This document shows positions 38,763 to 52,557 of a stretch of DNA of 64,000 bases, piece after piece. Source of the stretch: Allobaculum sp. Allo2 (GTDB taxonomy: Bacteria > Bacillota_I > Bacilli_A > Erysipelotrichales > Erysipelotrichaceae). Position numbers and translations under genes: made by a program. How positions within the stretch are numbered: position 1 is the first letter of the stretch; each line of letters begins with the position of its first letter. The stretch lies in contig NZ_CP078088.1 of NCBI RefSeq assembly GCF_022701175.1, positions 868,001-932,000 of the forward strand, read 5' to 3'. Below the pieces are notes generated by a model. The model did no database searches and was not told the DNA's origin. It saw nothing but the letters and a program-made list of their open reading frames with translations.

Positions 38763-38901
38763 GTTGATGTTCAACCAGAAATGGTTGATGTTCAACCAGA
38801 ATCAGTTGATGTTCAACCAGAATCAGTTGATGTTCAACCAGAATCAGTTGATGTTTAATCAGAATCAGTTGATGTTCAACCAGAACCGGTTGAAGTGAGG
38901 C
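38763..38901 (+). repeat. 21-bp tandem repeat array, six copies plus a partial
   Basis: Copies start at 38763, 38784, 38805, 38826, 38847 and 38868, with a decayed seventh at 38889. The core is GTTGATGTTCAACCAGAATCA; copies differ at a few positions (CAACC to TAATC in copy five). Each core holds the imperfect dyad GTTGA-TGT-TCAAC. A reversed copy lies at 38724-38736. Confidence 0.9.
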
Positions 38902-39106
38902 AGAAAGTTGATAGTGAGGGATAAAATGAATATCCGAGAAGCTGCCTGACCCGATTACGCAGGAATCTTCTAGTTAGTTAGTGATAGTTTCTTTTATGGC
39001 TGACACGTTTTCGTATCTTTAGCGAATTCAAGCAATCGTCAAACTGCGGTCGACTAAAAACAGCTGAATGAAATGGGACTCTGTTCAGGAATGAGGAATC
39101 TCGCCG

Positions 39107-39144
39107 AAAGATAAAGGCAAAATCCGGTATCTTACGGAGAGTTT
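39107..39144 (+). repeat. Conserved-loop hairpin, diverged copy
   Basis: CTCGCCGAAAGATA, loop AAGGCAAAATCCGG, TATCTTACGGAGAG, then TTTTC. It is the third member by position-independent similarity, and has no obvious plus-strand gene before it. Confidence 0.65.
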
Positions 39145-39254
39145 TCTTTGGAAATGGGAGGTCCAAAGCCCTTAGGCCAGCCGTCTGAGAAGCCGGGGAT
39201 GAGGTTTTGGGAATGGTGACGCGTGTGATAGAGTACACCATTGGAGGTTTTTTG

Positions 39255-40594
39255 ATGCATAAAATGGAATCGATGGAGATCCGCCGTCTGGTACTGTCCA
39301 TGTCTGTGCCAATTGCACTGAGCATGCTGATGTCGGCTCTCTATAATATTATCGACAGCATGTACGTGGCCGGCTACTCTCAGGAAGCACTGCTTTCGGT
39401 CAGTCTGTGTTCCCCATACAGAGTTTGATGATCGCCATTGCCTGCGGTACAGGTGTCGGTTTCAATACGGTCCTTTCCCGCTATCTTGGAGAACATAATC
39501 GGGAAATGGCGAGTCAGGCAGTTCTGAACGGTCTGTTTCTTTCTCTGATCAACTGGCTGATTTTCCTTCTGTTCGGTCTGTTTGGATCATGGGCATTCCT
39601 TGCGCTTTTCACGCAGGATACGGGAGTGCTTATGCAGGGAAATGTATATCTACAGATTTGCTGCGGCTGTTCCTTTGCAATCTTCTTCCAGATCACGTAC
39701 GAGCGAATCATGCAGGCGGTGGGCCGTCCGATGTATAACCTGGCTATTCAGGGAACAGGCGCTCTGATTAATATTTTCCTGGATCCGCTGTTCATCTTCA
39801 CCTTCAATATGGGTACGGCGGGAGCGGCGGTTGCAACCGTGATTGGCCAGATCGTAGCCATGGGGTTAGGAATCTGGATCACCTATCGAAAAGTCCCGGA
39901 GATTCATACAAATCTCAAAATGTTCCGCTGGGATCCGGTACTGCTTGGCCGCATTTTGAAAATCGGCATTCCGGCAATGGTCATGCAGGCAGTTATGAGT
40001 TTTATGTCTGTGTTCATGAACTGGATTCTGATGCCGTTTTCGTCTATGGCCGTTTCGGTATTCAATGTCTATACCCGTCTTCAGCAATTTGTTTTCATGG
40101 CGGTTATGGGCCTGAGCAACGCGCTCATCCCGATTGTCGCGTTCAACTATGGTGCGAGAAGAATGGATCGGATCGTCCCGGCGGTTCGTTTTTCACTGCT
40201 TCTGGCTTGTGCCATCATGGTGTTTGGAACGGTGCTGTTCCAGCTGATCCCGTCTCAGCTTCTCTCGATGTTCAATGCGGATCAGTCCATGTATGCGATC
40301 GGCATTCCCTGCCTGCGCGTCCTTTCCTGGAGCTTTGTATTCGCTGGCGTATCGATGATTCTCTGCTCTGCGTTTCAAGCCCTTGGGTATGCAGGAATCA
40401 GTCTTGTGATCACCCTGCTTCGTCAGCTCGTTCTTCCTGTTCCGCTTACCTGGGTTCTTGCCCGTCTCTTCGGTCTTGATCTTTCCTGGTATTCGTTTGT
40501 GATTACGGAAATTCTCTGCGCTGGAATCTCCGTTCTGGAATGGCAGAGAATTAAAAGAAAGACGGTAAAGCATTTAAGTGCAGCCACAGCTTAG
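39255..40594 (+). CDS. MATE-family multidrug efflux transporter
   Basis: About 447 residues with roughly twelve hydrophobic segments in two halves, exchanging H+ or Na+ for organic cations or drugs across the membrane. Family features: VLSMSVPIALSMLMSALYNI at the start, FNTVLSRYLGEH, QAVGRPMYN, DPLFIF, and in the second half NALIPIVAFNYGARR. One frame change near 39415 splits the first 50 residues from the rest. The start at 39255 has GGAGG. It is followed by a perfect palindrome and a conserved-loop terminator. The substrate is not predictable. Confidence 0.88.
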
Positions 40595-40609
40595 CCATTC
40601 ACATGCCAG

Positions 40610-40627
40610 ATCGGACGTACGTCCGAT
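40610..40627. repeat. 18-base perfect palindrome
   Basis: ATCGGACGTACGTCCGAT, 16 bases after the MATE stop. It may be a protein-binding site or part of the 3' structure. Confidence 0.6.
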
Positions 40628-40672
40628 TGGGACTTCAATTTGTTTTATACTCAATCGCAAAAACAAAACAGC

Positions 40673-40713
40673 CGAAGAATAAAGGAGAAATCCCGTATTC
40701 TTCGGCTTTTCGT
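40673..40713 (+). terminator. MATE gene terminator (conserved-loop hairpin)
   Basis: GCCGAAGAATA, loop AAGGAGAAATCCCG, TATTCTTCGGC, TTTT. The stem is perfect but differs in sequence from the rRNA terminators, while the loop is nearly the same. Confidence 0.85.
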
Positions 40714-40856
40714 ATTTCCGGCTCGAATAGGAATCAGAAAAGAAACAGCAACGAATCCAGAGACATTAGAAGTAAGACGTAAAAGCTGCAGATCCTTTAT
40801 GGATGGGATCTGCCGCAGTTTTAATTATGGAATTCAGTTTGTACTGCGAATTGCTT

Positions 40857-43124
40857 TTAGCGGATCAGACTTGCGGAAGGTGTTTTTCTCAGTTTGAGGA
40901 GCGCCTGGTTCAGCGAAGCGGACTGGGCGTTGATCGCATCCTGTTCGGCTTTACTGTTTTTGCGCAGGTCTTTTGCGCGGTTGAGCTCGTTCTCAAAGGC
41001 GGTCCAGTTTGCTTCCTGGTAGCTGTCTTTCTGTTTGAAAACCGAATTTGATTTGGTGATCACCTGATCGAGGAGTGTCCAGTCTGGCGTATAGATCACA
41101 TCGGCTTCGAATACCGCTTCAAGCGTGCGGTTTTGGACCAGGTGCTGGCGATAAAGATCGTTTCGCCGGTTTCAATGCCTTTGGCTTCCATGTCCGTGTC
41201 GTGTTCCACAGGACGCCGGGAAGCAAACGCATAGTAGGAATATTTCGGAAGGCGGAACAGATCCCAGATACCGCAGGCGGAAATCGTCGGATCGTATCCG
41301 CGGTTATGGTCGATACCAATCCACATGGTCATACCGGCCATGCGTTTATTGCTGTCGGTATACAGCTTTTTACCCTCGGCTAAAGAGATTACTCCTGTTC
41401 CCTCGAAATGGAAGCCGTTGTACAGGCGATTGTTGGCCTGTTCTACCATTCGCTCTTCTCCGCCGGGGTAGTAAGTACCCGGGCCGCGGGTGACACGGCA
41501 CGTATCGGTAAAGTAGCCGTACTGTTCAAGCCAGAAGTCGCCGTATTCACGAATGAAGGACTGCGATGTATCGTTCTTAAGTTCTTCCGGGCGTCCCCAG
41601 ACGATATCGCCTTTCGTTGAATCATCATAGGCTTCAACGGCTGTGCGAACGGAAGGTCCTTCGGATTTTGCGATTTCTTCCAGCGAGTTGGTAAATCCAG
41701 CCGGAACGCCGGTGGATTCATTCAGCGATGTTTCAAACGCGAAAATGCAGGGGTGATTGCGGTCGCGGCGCAACATCTGGCGCGTATCGTTTTTACGCGT
41801 TCTGCGAATACGGGGTTGTCATTCCAGTACTGCCAGCCCTGAATGGCTTCTACAACGAGAATGCCAAGCCGGTCGCATTCGTCGAGGAATGCCGGCGACT
41901 GGGCGTGGTGGGCGGTGCGAACGATCTGGAAGCCCGCGTTCTTATACAGGATGGCATCCTTGCGCTGCAGGTTGTCCGATGCCGCATAGCCGATGTACGG
42001 ATATTCCTGATGACGGTTGACACCGGAAAGGAATCCCAGATGCTTCCCGTTAATTTTTACGCCTTCCGTGGCGCTGAAGATGACGGTACGAATACCGGTT
42101 GTGGTTTCTGTTCGATCCACTTCCTCGCCGTCGACGGTAACGGTGGAAACGAGCGTATACAGATTGGGGTGATCAAGATCCCACAGCTGCGGGTTTTCGA
42201 ATTTGAAATTCTGCGCGATCGTCTGCGCATCACTGGCTGAAATCGTTACGGTTGAGCTTTTGGTGAGCGCTTCTTTGCCCTGCGGATCAACGTATGTCGA
42301 CTTGAGGGTGACTTGCTTGTCTGCATCGGTTTCGTTGCGCACGTGCGTTTTGACAACGGCGGTCGCTTCTTGTTCACTGACCGACGGATAATCGATCAGA
42401 ATTCCGCCTCCGGCTTCGATGTTTTCATACGTCGCATCGGTGATATGAACCGATTCCACGGAATGCAGATAGACGTTGCGGTAAATACCTCCGAAGTACG
42501 AGAAGTCCAGACTGCCCTGCGGCTTTCCGGGAGGAACCAGTCCATTGTCCCGGTTGTCGGTCAGGACTGTGATGACGTTTTTCTCGCCATCGCAGTGAAC
42601 GGCATCCGTAATATCGAGGACGAAGGGAAGATAGCCTCCGTACTGGGTATGGTTTCCATCTTTGCTTCCGGTCAGCTTGGCTAACGGGCACTGAAGATGG
42701 GTCCCGTTGACCCATACATCGGTAACGCCCATGGCGCCTTCAAACTCGAAGTAAAGTTTTTTCCGGCATAGGATTCATCCAGGTAGAAGTGCTTGCGGTA
42801 CATCGCTTCTCCCTGATAGTTTTTGCCGCCGCTCGCATTGTATTCTTCCAAACGAACGGGATGCGGCAGATCGACATTTTCCCAGCGTTCCAGTTCGGAC
42901 TGGGGGTAGTCGACTTGAACAGCTTCTGGAATATTTGCGCGGACAAATTTCCAGCCCTGGTTGAAGTTCAGCTTCTCCCGCCCGTCGGCGGCAGTAATCT
43001 GTTCAACCGTCTGCGGCGAATCGGTTTCGTTCGCAGCGACTGTCTGGATCTGTCCTGGCAGCAGCATGCTGATGGAAAGCAGGACCATCAGCACGGGCAG
43101 ACTCCATTGTCTGAGTGTTTTCAT
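40857..43124 (-). CDS. Secreted GH2 beta-galactosidase-like glycosidase
   Basis: A signal peptide (LPVLMVLLSISMLLPGQ) starts the gene at 43124 behind AAAGGAG. Then a jelly-roll sugar-binding domain (NFNQGWKFV, GKNYQGEAMYRKHF), an Ig-like domain and a TIM barrel: GVNRHQEYPYIGYA, QIVRTAHHAQSPAFLDECD, HPCIFAFETSLNES with the acid/base Glu, IREYGDFW with the likely nucleophile Glu. A C-terminal helical domain (FENELNRAKDLRKNSKAEQD) resembles FIVAR-type wall or sugar-binding modules. About 755 residues. Frame changes lie near 42740, 41770 and 41100. It probably cleaves beta-galactosides or related glycans outside the cell; the exact linkage is unknown. Confidence 0.83.
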
Positions 43125-43860
43125 ATTTCTCCTTTCCTCTCTTCGAATGTCTCAGACGAACACAGGGGATTTTGTCTGACGTGACGCGTTCGAGGGAGCG
43201 TCCATCCGAAAAGCTGCTATTGTAAGCCTTTCCAAGCCTCGTTTTAGCTTTTACCTGAAATTGAAAACATGATTTAGTAAACATTTATCGATTTCCCGTT
43301 GATTTGTGCACGGACGTAAAAGAAAAATGCAGCCGAACAAATGGAAAGGTGGGATGAGAAAGCAAACGAGGAAGGAGAAGACGCCAGAAAAAATGACGTT
43401 CTGGCATCCATGAATCCATATCGGGCACTTAAGCCATACAGAGGCTCCCATATAAAATAAATAGGATAGAAACGTTCAGTAGAAGGCAGTCTTTATTCGT
43501 TCGCTCCTGAGAGGAATGATCGGATTTCTTCGTGAGCGTAAACTTTCGCTAAGCATATTGCAGTGGCGTCCGTTTGCTCTGCTTCGATCGACAGGCAGAA
43601 AGCAGCCCGAAGATAAACGAACAGTATACAAAGCCTTTTCGGCTTTTTCCGGCTGATAGCGGAAACCAGATTTGGCTTTATAAGAGATGGAACCATTCGA
43701 GGCATTCAGAAAGACATCCTTTTGAAAAATAAGAAGCATACGGCTCATTTGAGCAAAAAGTCACCGAGGATCCGATGCATTTACTTGACCTTGTTTGGGG
43801 ATCTCTGATTAAATAAGGAAGCTGTTTGCGCAAGGAAACAGCACTTGAAATCAACTCGTG
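43125..43860. other. Spacer upstream of rRNA operon 2
   Basis: About 735 bases. Two minus-strand frames (43251-43451, 43476-43748) show no motif or ribosome site that I trust. The second may be a remnant. No RNA gene is recognised. Confidence 0.4.
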
Positions 43861-43889
43861 AAAATATTTTAAAAATTCACAAATAATGC

Positions 43890-43918
43890 TTGCATCGCTT
43901 CGATGCCCGTGTTATTAT
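43890..43918 (+). promoter_or_regulatory. rRNA operon 2 promoter P1
   Basis: TTGCAT, 17-base spacer, TATTAT. It is closer to consensus than the operon 1 version. Confidence 0.7.
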
Positions 43919-44021
43919 AGTTGAGCGCTGAGGTGAATTGCTTCTCTCAGTCGTCAAATCACCTTTAGATATCGAAGAAAACAGCTTAAGTGAAAATCAT
44001 GAAGAAATTCACAAATAGCTG

Positions 44022-44050
44022 TTGACAGAGATTTCTGATGATGATATGAT
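44022..44050 (+). promoter_or_regulatory. rRNA operon 2 promoter P2
   Basis: TTGACA, 17-base spacer, TATGAT. A boxA-like GCTCTTTGAAAA follows at 44094-44105. Confidence 0.8.
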
Positions 44051-44222
44051 AAGCAAGCCTTGTGAGAGATATCGAGTTTCTCACAAACAGATGGCTCTTT
44101 GAAAACTTTACAGACAGATCAAGAAATTCGAAATACACAACGTCGATTCTTAAAATCACAATAAGTACTCGAACAATCATTTATTCACGAAACATTAAAC
44201 GCATAAGCGTTTGAGTCAATAT

Positions 44223-45749
<1,527 letters not shown>

Positions 45750-46018
45750 TAAGGAGAAAGTACAAGGAAGTCCATTGGTGAAAGCCGATGGCAAAGAGTA
45801 ATGAGTGAGGATTTGTCTGTGAGGTTTTGGAAGAGCGATCTTCCAGAGAATGGATCTTTGAAAAACGAGCATCAGTAAGAAGACATAACAGAAGGTCTAA
45901 CGAAAAGTTGAAGAGTAATAAAGATTTAACCGAAAGTTGGAAACAGTTAGTGGAACAGTTCTTACGAAATAGAAAAATCTCGAAACAAGCATAACTAGAA
46001 CCAAAGTTAGAGAACTAG
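45750..46018 (+). other. 16S-23S spacer, operon 2, no tRNA
   Basis: 41 bases shorter than operon 1. No tRNA gene is seen, and a boxA-like GATCTTTGAAAA lies at about 45853. Confidence 0.8.
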
Positions 46019-48884
<2,866 letters not shown>

Positions 48885-48995
48885 AAGATTCGAGAAAGCT
48901 ATACGCAAGAAGCCACTACGAAACCAACGATCGCGTTAGATCGTTATGTTGGAAGACTGATGTTTGTTTTTGGAAGATCCATTCAAAAATCTAAG

Positions 48996-49103
48996 TATGG
49001 TGGCGATAGCCTGCAGGATACACCCGGAAACATATCGAACCCGGTCAGTTAAGCTGCAGAACGCCGACAATAGCCGCAAGGCAAAGATAGGAAGCTGCCA
49101 GAC
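48996..49103 (+). rRNA. rrf: 5S ribosomal RNA, operon 2
   Basis: 108 bases with the same ends as copy 1. It is probably the more accurate version. Confidence 0.9.
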
Positions 49104-49113
49104 AAAATGAAAT

Positions 49114-49157
49114 CCCCGAAGGATAAAGGAGAAATCCGATATCTTTCGGGGATTTTT
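49114..49157 (+). terminator. rRNA operon 2 terminator (conserved-loop hairpin)
   Basis: CCCCGAAGGATA, loop AAGGAGAAATCCGA, TATCTTTCGGGG, then ATTTTT. Confidence 0.9.
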
Positions 49158-49212
49158 CTGTGCGTTGGAAACCGAATGGAATCGGCGGACCAAAGCGGCT
49201 TTGAAAAAGAAA

Positions 49213-49569
49213 CTAATCTTCTTCAAGAATGTGGGTGAGGGCCACTTTCACAACGGAATGGATATGTTCGTCATCCAGGAAGTAGTACACAGCTTTTCCG
49301 TCTTTCCGGCTGCGGATCAGTTTGGCGGCTTTAAGCGCCTTGAGCTGATGGGAAACCGCGGAACGGGACATGCCGATCACATTGCACAGATCCGACACGC
49401 ACAGTTCTTTCTTTTCCAGCGCAATCAGAATTTTCAGCCGGGTCTGATCGCCCATGACTTTATAAAAATCCGCCAGCCGTTCCAGAATTTCCGGACAGGG
49501 AAGCGATTCAATGGCGTTTTCTACGGCTGCCTGATCCAGGCTTTCGTACAGAGGTTCATGCGTATTCAT
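49213..49569 (-). CDS. ArsR/SmtB-family metal-sensing repressor
   Basis: An intact winged-helix dimeric repressor of about 118 residues. VMGDQTRLKILIALEKKELC leads into the recognition region SDLCNVIGMSRSAVSHQLKA and the wing RKDGKAVYYFLD. C-terminal DDEHIHSVVKVALTHILEE carries Asp/His ... His/Glu spaced as in the zinc-binding alpha-5 site of SmtB/CzrA. The two Cys of ELCVSDLC lie in the alpha-3 area used by CadC. It is transcribed away from the efflux genes it presumably controls; a fitting operator is at 49709-49730. ATG 49587 is an alternative start. Neither has a strong ribosome site. Confidence 0.88.
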   Translation of the reverse strand: MNTHEPLYESLDQAAVENAIESLPCPEILERLADFYKVMGDQTRLKILIALEKKELCVSDLCNVIGMSRSAVSHQLKALKAAKLIRSRKDGKAVYYFLDDEHIHSVVKVALTHILEED

Positions 49570-49669
49570 GCCTGTATCATACCGCATGATCCGTTTTTAC
49601 GCGAAATCATTCTCTAGAGCCCGCCCCAGAAGGCCATTCAAATCCGTTCAGAAAATGGGGATGTTTCTG

Positions 49670-49697
49670 TTGCAAACCCATGCAGAGTCGATATAAT
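49670..49697 (+). promoter_or_regulatory. Promoter of metal efflux operon
   Basis: TTGCAA, 16-base spacer, TATAAT. Confidence 0.75.
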
Positions 49698-49708
49698 AGA
49701 AACGTAAA

Positions 49709-49730
49709 TAGTTGAACAATCGTTCAACTA
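49709..49730 (+). promoter_or_regulatory. ArsR/SmtB-type operator
   Basis: A perfect dyad TAGTTGAAC-N4-GTTCAACTA starting 12 bases after the -10 box, so it covers the transcription start. The TGAAC/GTTCA arms match the known SmtB/CadC operator style. Confidence 0.8.
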
Positions 49731-49764
49731 ATAAGTGATTCAATGTATCCCAGAAACAGGAAGA

Positions 49765-49796
49765 AAACATAGTCATAAAAAAACATAGTCATAAAA
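49765..49796 (+). repeat. 16-bp tandem duplication before HMA gene
   Basis: AAACATAGTCATAAAA occurs twice in direct succession, immediately before the GGAG ribosome site of the HMA gene. Confidence 0.85.
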
Positions 49797-49806
49797 GGAG
49801 AACGTT

Positions 49807-50022
49807 ATGAAGAAAACATACAAAATCGAAGTGGACTGTCCCACTTGTGCTTCGAAACTGCAGAGCTGTGCAGAACAGACGGAAGGAGTTGAAAAGTGCT
49901 CGGTCAATCTGATGACGCAGAAACTCGTCATTGAAGCCCCGGCCGAATCACAGAAAGCCATCATTGAATCCATCGCGAAGCGCATGGCGTATATCGATGA
50001 TGACGTTGTGATCTACAGATAG
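49807..50022 (+). CDS. Heavy-metal-associated (HMA) domain protein
   Basis: An intact 71-residue ferredoxin-like metal-binding protein: YKIEVDCPTCASKLQSCAEQ with the CPTC metal site, then VEKCSVNLMTQKLVIEA. It ends three bases before the ATPase start and appears to supply, as a separate protein, the HMA domain that most zinc/cadmium ATPases carry at the N-terminus. Likely coupled translation, since the ATPase has no clear ribosome site. Controlled by the operator upstream. Confidence 0.88.
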   Translation: MKKTYKIEVDCPTCASKLQSCAEQTEGVEKCSVNLMTQKLVIEAPAESQKAIIESIAKRMAYIDDDVVIYR

Positions 50023-50024
50023 CT

Positions 50025-51914
50025 ATGACAAAGAAACAAAAGAAAAATCTCAGGAAAATCCTGATCAGCGCGGCGGCCTATGCAGCGCTTGCGCTTTCTT
50101 CAATCTGGATTCAATGGCCAGCCCTTCTTCAGGCGCTTCTCTATCTGGCCATCTATCTTTACATTTCCTGGGGTGTTCTCAAGAAAACACTCAAGAACAT
50201 TAAAAACAAGGACTTCATGGATGAAAACTTCCTGATGACCTTAGCCAGCCTGGGTGCCTTCGCTCTTGGCGAATACTCTGAAGCCGTAGCGGTTATGCTG
50301 TTTTATCAGGTCGGCGAATGGTTCCAGTCCTACGCGCTGGAGCGCTCGCGCAAGAACATTTCCGCACTGATGGATATCCGTCCGGAATATGCCAACCTGG
50401 TCGAAGAAGACGGCTCCGTGAAGGAAGTCGATCCGGATGAAGTCAAAGTCGGTCAGACGATTGTCATTAAACCGGGTGAACGCATTCCTCTGGACGGTAC
50501 GGTTCTTACCGGTACCGGTTCAATCGATACGTCCGCGCTGACCGGCGAGAGCGTTCCGAAAACGGTTCGTCCTGGCGACGAAGTCATTTCCGGATGCATC
50601 AACCAGAACGGACTGCTCCATGTCAAAGTCAGCCGGGAATTCTCGAACTCGACGGTTTCCCGCATTCTCGATCTGGTTGAAAACGCGACCGACAAGAAGA
50701 GCCGTTCCGAACAGTTCATCACCAAATTTGCCCGTGTCTACACGCCAATTGTTGTATGCAGTGCCATCGCTCTGGCGATTATCCCTTCGCTGATCACAGG
50801 ACAATGGGCAACCTGGGTTTACCGCGCACTGGAATTCCTCGTTATTTCGTGCCCGTGTGCTCTGGTTATTTCCGTACCTCTGGCTTTCTTTGGCGGAATT
50901 GGCGGCGCTTCCCGCTGCGGCATTCTCGTTAAGGGAAGTACATATCTGCAGGATCTGGCCGATGTCAAAACCATTGTTTTCGATAAGACCGGAACGCTGA
51001 CTAAAGGTACGTTTGAAGTCACATCGATTACCCCGGTATCCATACCGCGCGAAGAGCTTTTACAACTCTGCGCGAAAGCGGAATCGTATTCGACGCACCC
51101 GATTGCCTTAAGCATTGAGCGTGCGGCCAGACTGGAAAACCCGAAAGAGGGCGTTTCCAATGTCGAAGAAGTCGCCGGTAAAGGCATCATTGCTCAGATC
51201 GATGGAAAATCGGTTGCCGTCGGCAATGAAAAGCTGATGCTTTCATTAGGCATTCCGGCCGATGACCTGCCGAAAGGATCTGGCTTTGGAACTGTGGTTT
51301 ACACCGCCTGCGATCAGAAACTTGCCGGAGTGATTGAAGTTGCTGACGAGCCCAAAGAAGAAGCCAGAACCGTTACCGATCTGCTTCGCAAATATGGCGT
51401 AAAACGATTCGTCATGCTTACCGGTGATGCCAAAGGTGTCGCCGAAGCGGTAGCCACACAGGCTGGCATTGACGAAGTACACGCCCAGCTTCTGCCGGAG
51501 CAGAAAGTCGAATGGCTGGAAAAGATTCTTCAGAACAAGGAAGGCATTACCGCCTATGTCGGCGACGGCATTAACGACGCGCCGGTACTGGGCATGGCCG
51601 ATGTCGGTATTGCAATGGGCGGCCTGGGCAGCGATGCGGCCATTGAAGCCGCGGACGTTGTTCTGATGGACGATCAGCTCGATTCGCTGATTACCGCCAT
51701 TCGTATTTCCCGCAACACCCTGAAGATTGCCCGCGAGAACATCATTTTCGCGATCTTCGTTAAAATTCTGATGCTCGTGCTTGGCGCACTGGGTATCGTC
51801 AACATGTGGGGCGCTGTATTCGCCGATGTCGGTGTTTCCGTTCTCTGCATTCTCAATTCCATGCGTGCCCTGCGTACGCGCAAATACCGTCTCAATACGC
51901 CGGAGCTGAAATAA
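50025..51914 (+). CDS. P1B-type heavy-metal ATPase (Zn/Cd/Pb class)
   Basis: Intact, 629 residues; exports divalent soft metals across the membrane using ATP. TGES actuator loop at about residue 183, SCPCALVIS metal site in the membrane, DKTGTLT phosphorylation site, STHPIA nucleotide motif, TGDAKG and GDGINDAP hinge. The last helix region MWGAVFADVGVSVLCILNS matches the P1B-2 (ZntA/CadA) group. It lacks its own N-terminal HMA domain, which is encoded by the preceding small gene. Metal choice is inferred from the family, not tested. Confidence 0.92.
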   Translation: MTKKQKKNLRKILISAAAYAALALSSIWIQWPALLQALLYLAIYLYISWGVLKKTLKNIKNKDFMDENFLMTLASLGAFALGEYSEAVAVMLFYQVGEWFQSYALERSRKNISALMDIRPEYANLVEEDGSVKEVDPDEVKVGQTIVIKPGERIPLDGTVLTGTGSIDTSALTGESVPKTVRPGDEVISGCINQNGLLHVKVSREFSNSTVSRILDLVENATDKKSRSEQFITKFARVYTPIVVCSAIALAIIPSLITGQWATWVYRALEFLVISCPCALVISVPLAFFGGIGGASRCGILVKGSTYLQDLADVKTIVFDKTGTLTKGTFEVTSITPVSIPREELLQLCAKAESYSTHPIALSIERAARLENPKEGVSNVEEVAGKGIIAQIDGKSVAVGNEKLMLSLGIPADDLPKGSGFGTVVYTACDQKLAGVIEVADEPKEEARTVTDLLRKYGVKRFVMLTGDAKGVAEAVATQAGIDEVHAQLLPEQKVEWLEKILQNKEGITAYVGDGINDAPVLGMADVGIAMGGLGSDAAIEAADVVLMDDQLDSLITAIRISRNTLKIARENIIFAIFVKILMLVLGALGIVNMWGAVFADVGVSVLCILNSMRALRTRKYRLNTPELK

Positions 51915-52008
51915 TCAGCCCCGGCTTTTTTGAAGGAAAGAGCGGACGCGGGCACCATTCGATCGCAATCGCGTGGTTTTTCCTATCATAGAAGAAGGAG
52001 GGATCCAT

Positions 52009-52431
52009 ATGAAAGAACATGAAAACAAGCTGGAGATCGCCGAACTGATCGGTGAGGTTTCCAGAAATCTGGACAAAAAGGATCTGAATAAAGTCCTTGA
52101 AGCCTTTTCTGCCGACGCAGAATTCACGATTGAAGAAGATGGAAAGGCTGCGGTCGATTTAACCGGAAGAGAAGCTATCCGCGAACACATTGCCAGCCAT
52201 ATGGAAAAGTATGATCTGATTTTCCATAACAGCGGCTCCACAGTTGTGGATCTGATTCATCTCGATCAGAGTGCGACAGCGGCTACCAGCTGCATCGTGA
52301 AAACCCGCACGAACGATCCAATCGTCACCACCGATGAATATGTGTACTATCTTGACTCGCTGGTAAAAGTCAACGGTTTCTGGTACATCGTAAAACGTAC
52401 GATTCAGATCGAATCCAAATCGGTACGCTAA
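52009..52431 (+). CDS. SnoaL/NTF2-like protein
   Basis: An intact 140-residue cone-fold protein. MKEHENKLEIAELIGEVSRN and LEAFSADAEFTIEED, then the hydrophobic strands STVVDLIHLDQSATAATSCI and FWYIVKRTIQIE. The start at 52009 has GAAGGAGG. The frame opens 36 bases earlier without a site. The family includes isomerases and binding proteins; no active-site set is clear. It lies about 95 bases after the metal ATPase with no visible promoter, so it may be cotranscribed. Confidence 0.7.
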   Translation: MKEHENKLEIAELIGEVSRNLDKKDLNKVLEAFSADAEFTIEEDGKAAVDLTGREAIREHIASHMEKYDLIFHNSGSTVVDLIHLDQSATAATSCIVKTRTNDPIVTTDEYVYYLDSLVKVNGFWYIVKRTIQIESKSVR

Positions 52432-52439
52432 GCATGCAG

Positions 52440-52466
52440 AATCCGGGACTTTCCCGGATTTTTCAT
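52440..52466 (+). terminator. Terminator after SnoaL-like gene
   Basis: AATCCGGGA, three-base loop, TCCCGGATT, TTTC. Confidence 0.85.
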
Positions 52467-52557
52467 TTTCTGCCGGATCAGGCCTGAGGGCGAACAGGGC
52501 GTCATTTGGCAGGACAAAATTAAACGATCCAGTTTTGAGACTGGATAGGAGATCCAT

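Noticed and set aside
38763..38901. CRISPR array
   Set aside because: The units are 21 bp and directly adjacent, with no variable spacers between them and no cas genes nearby.
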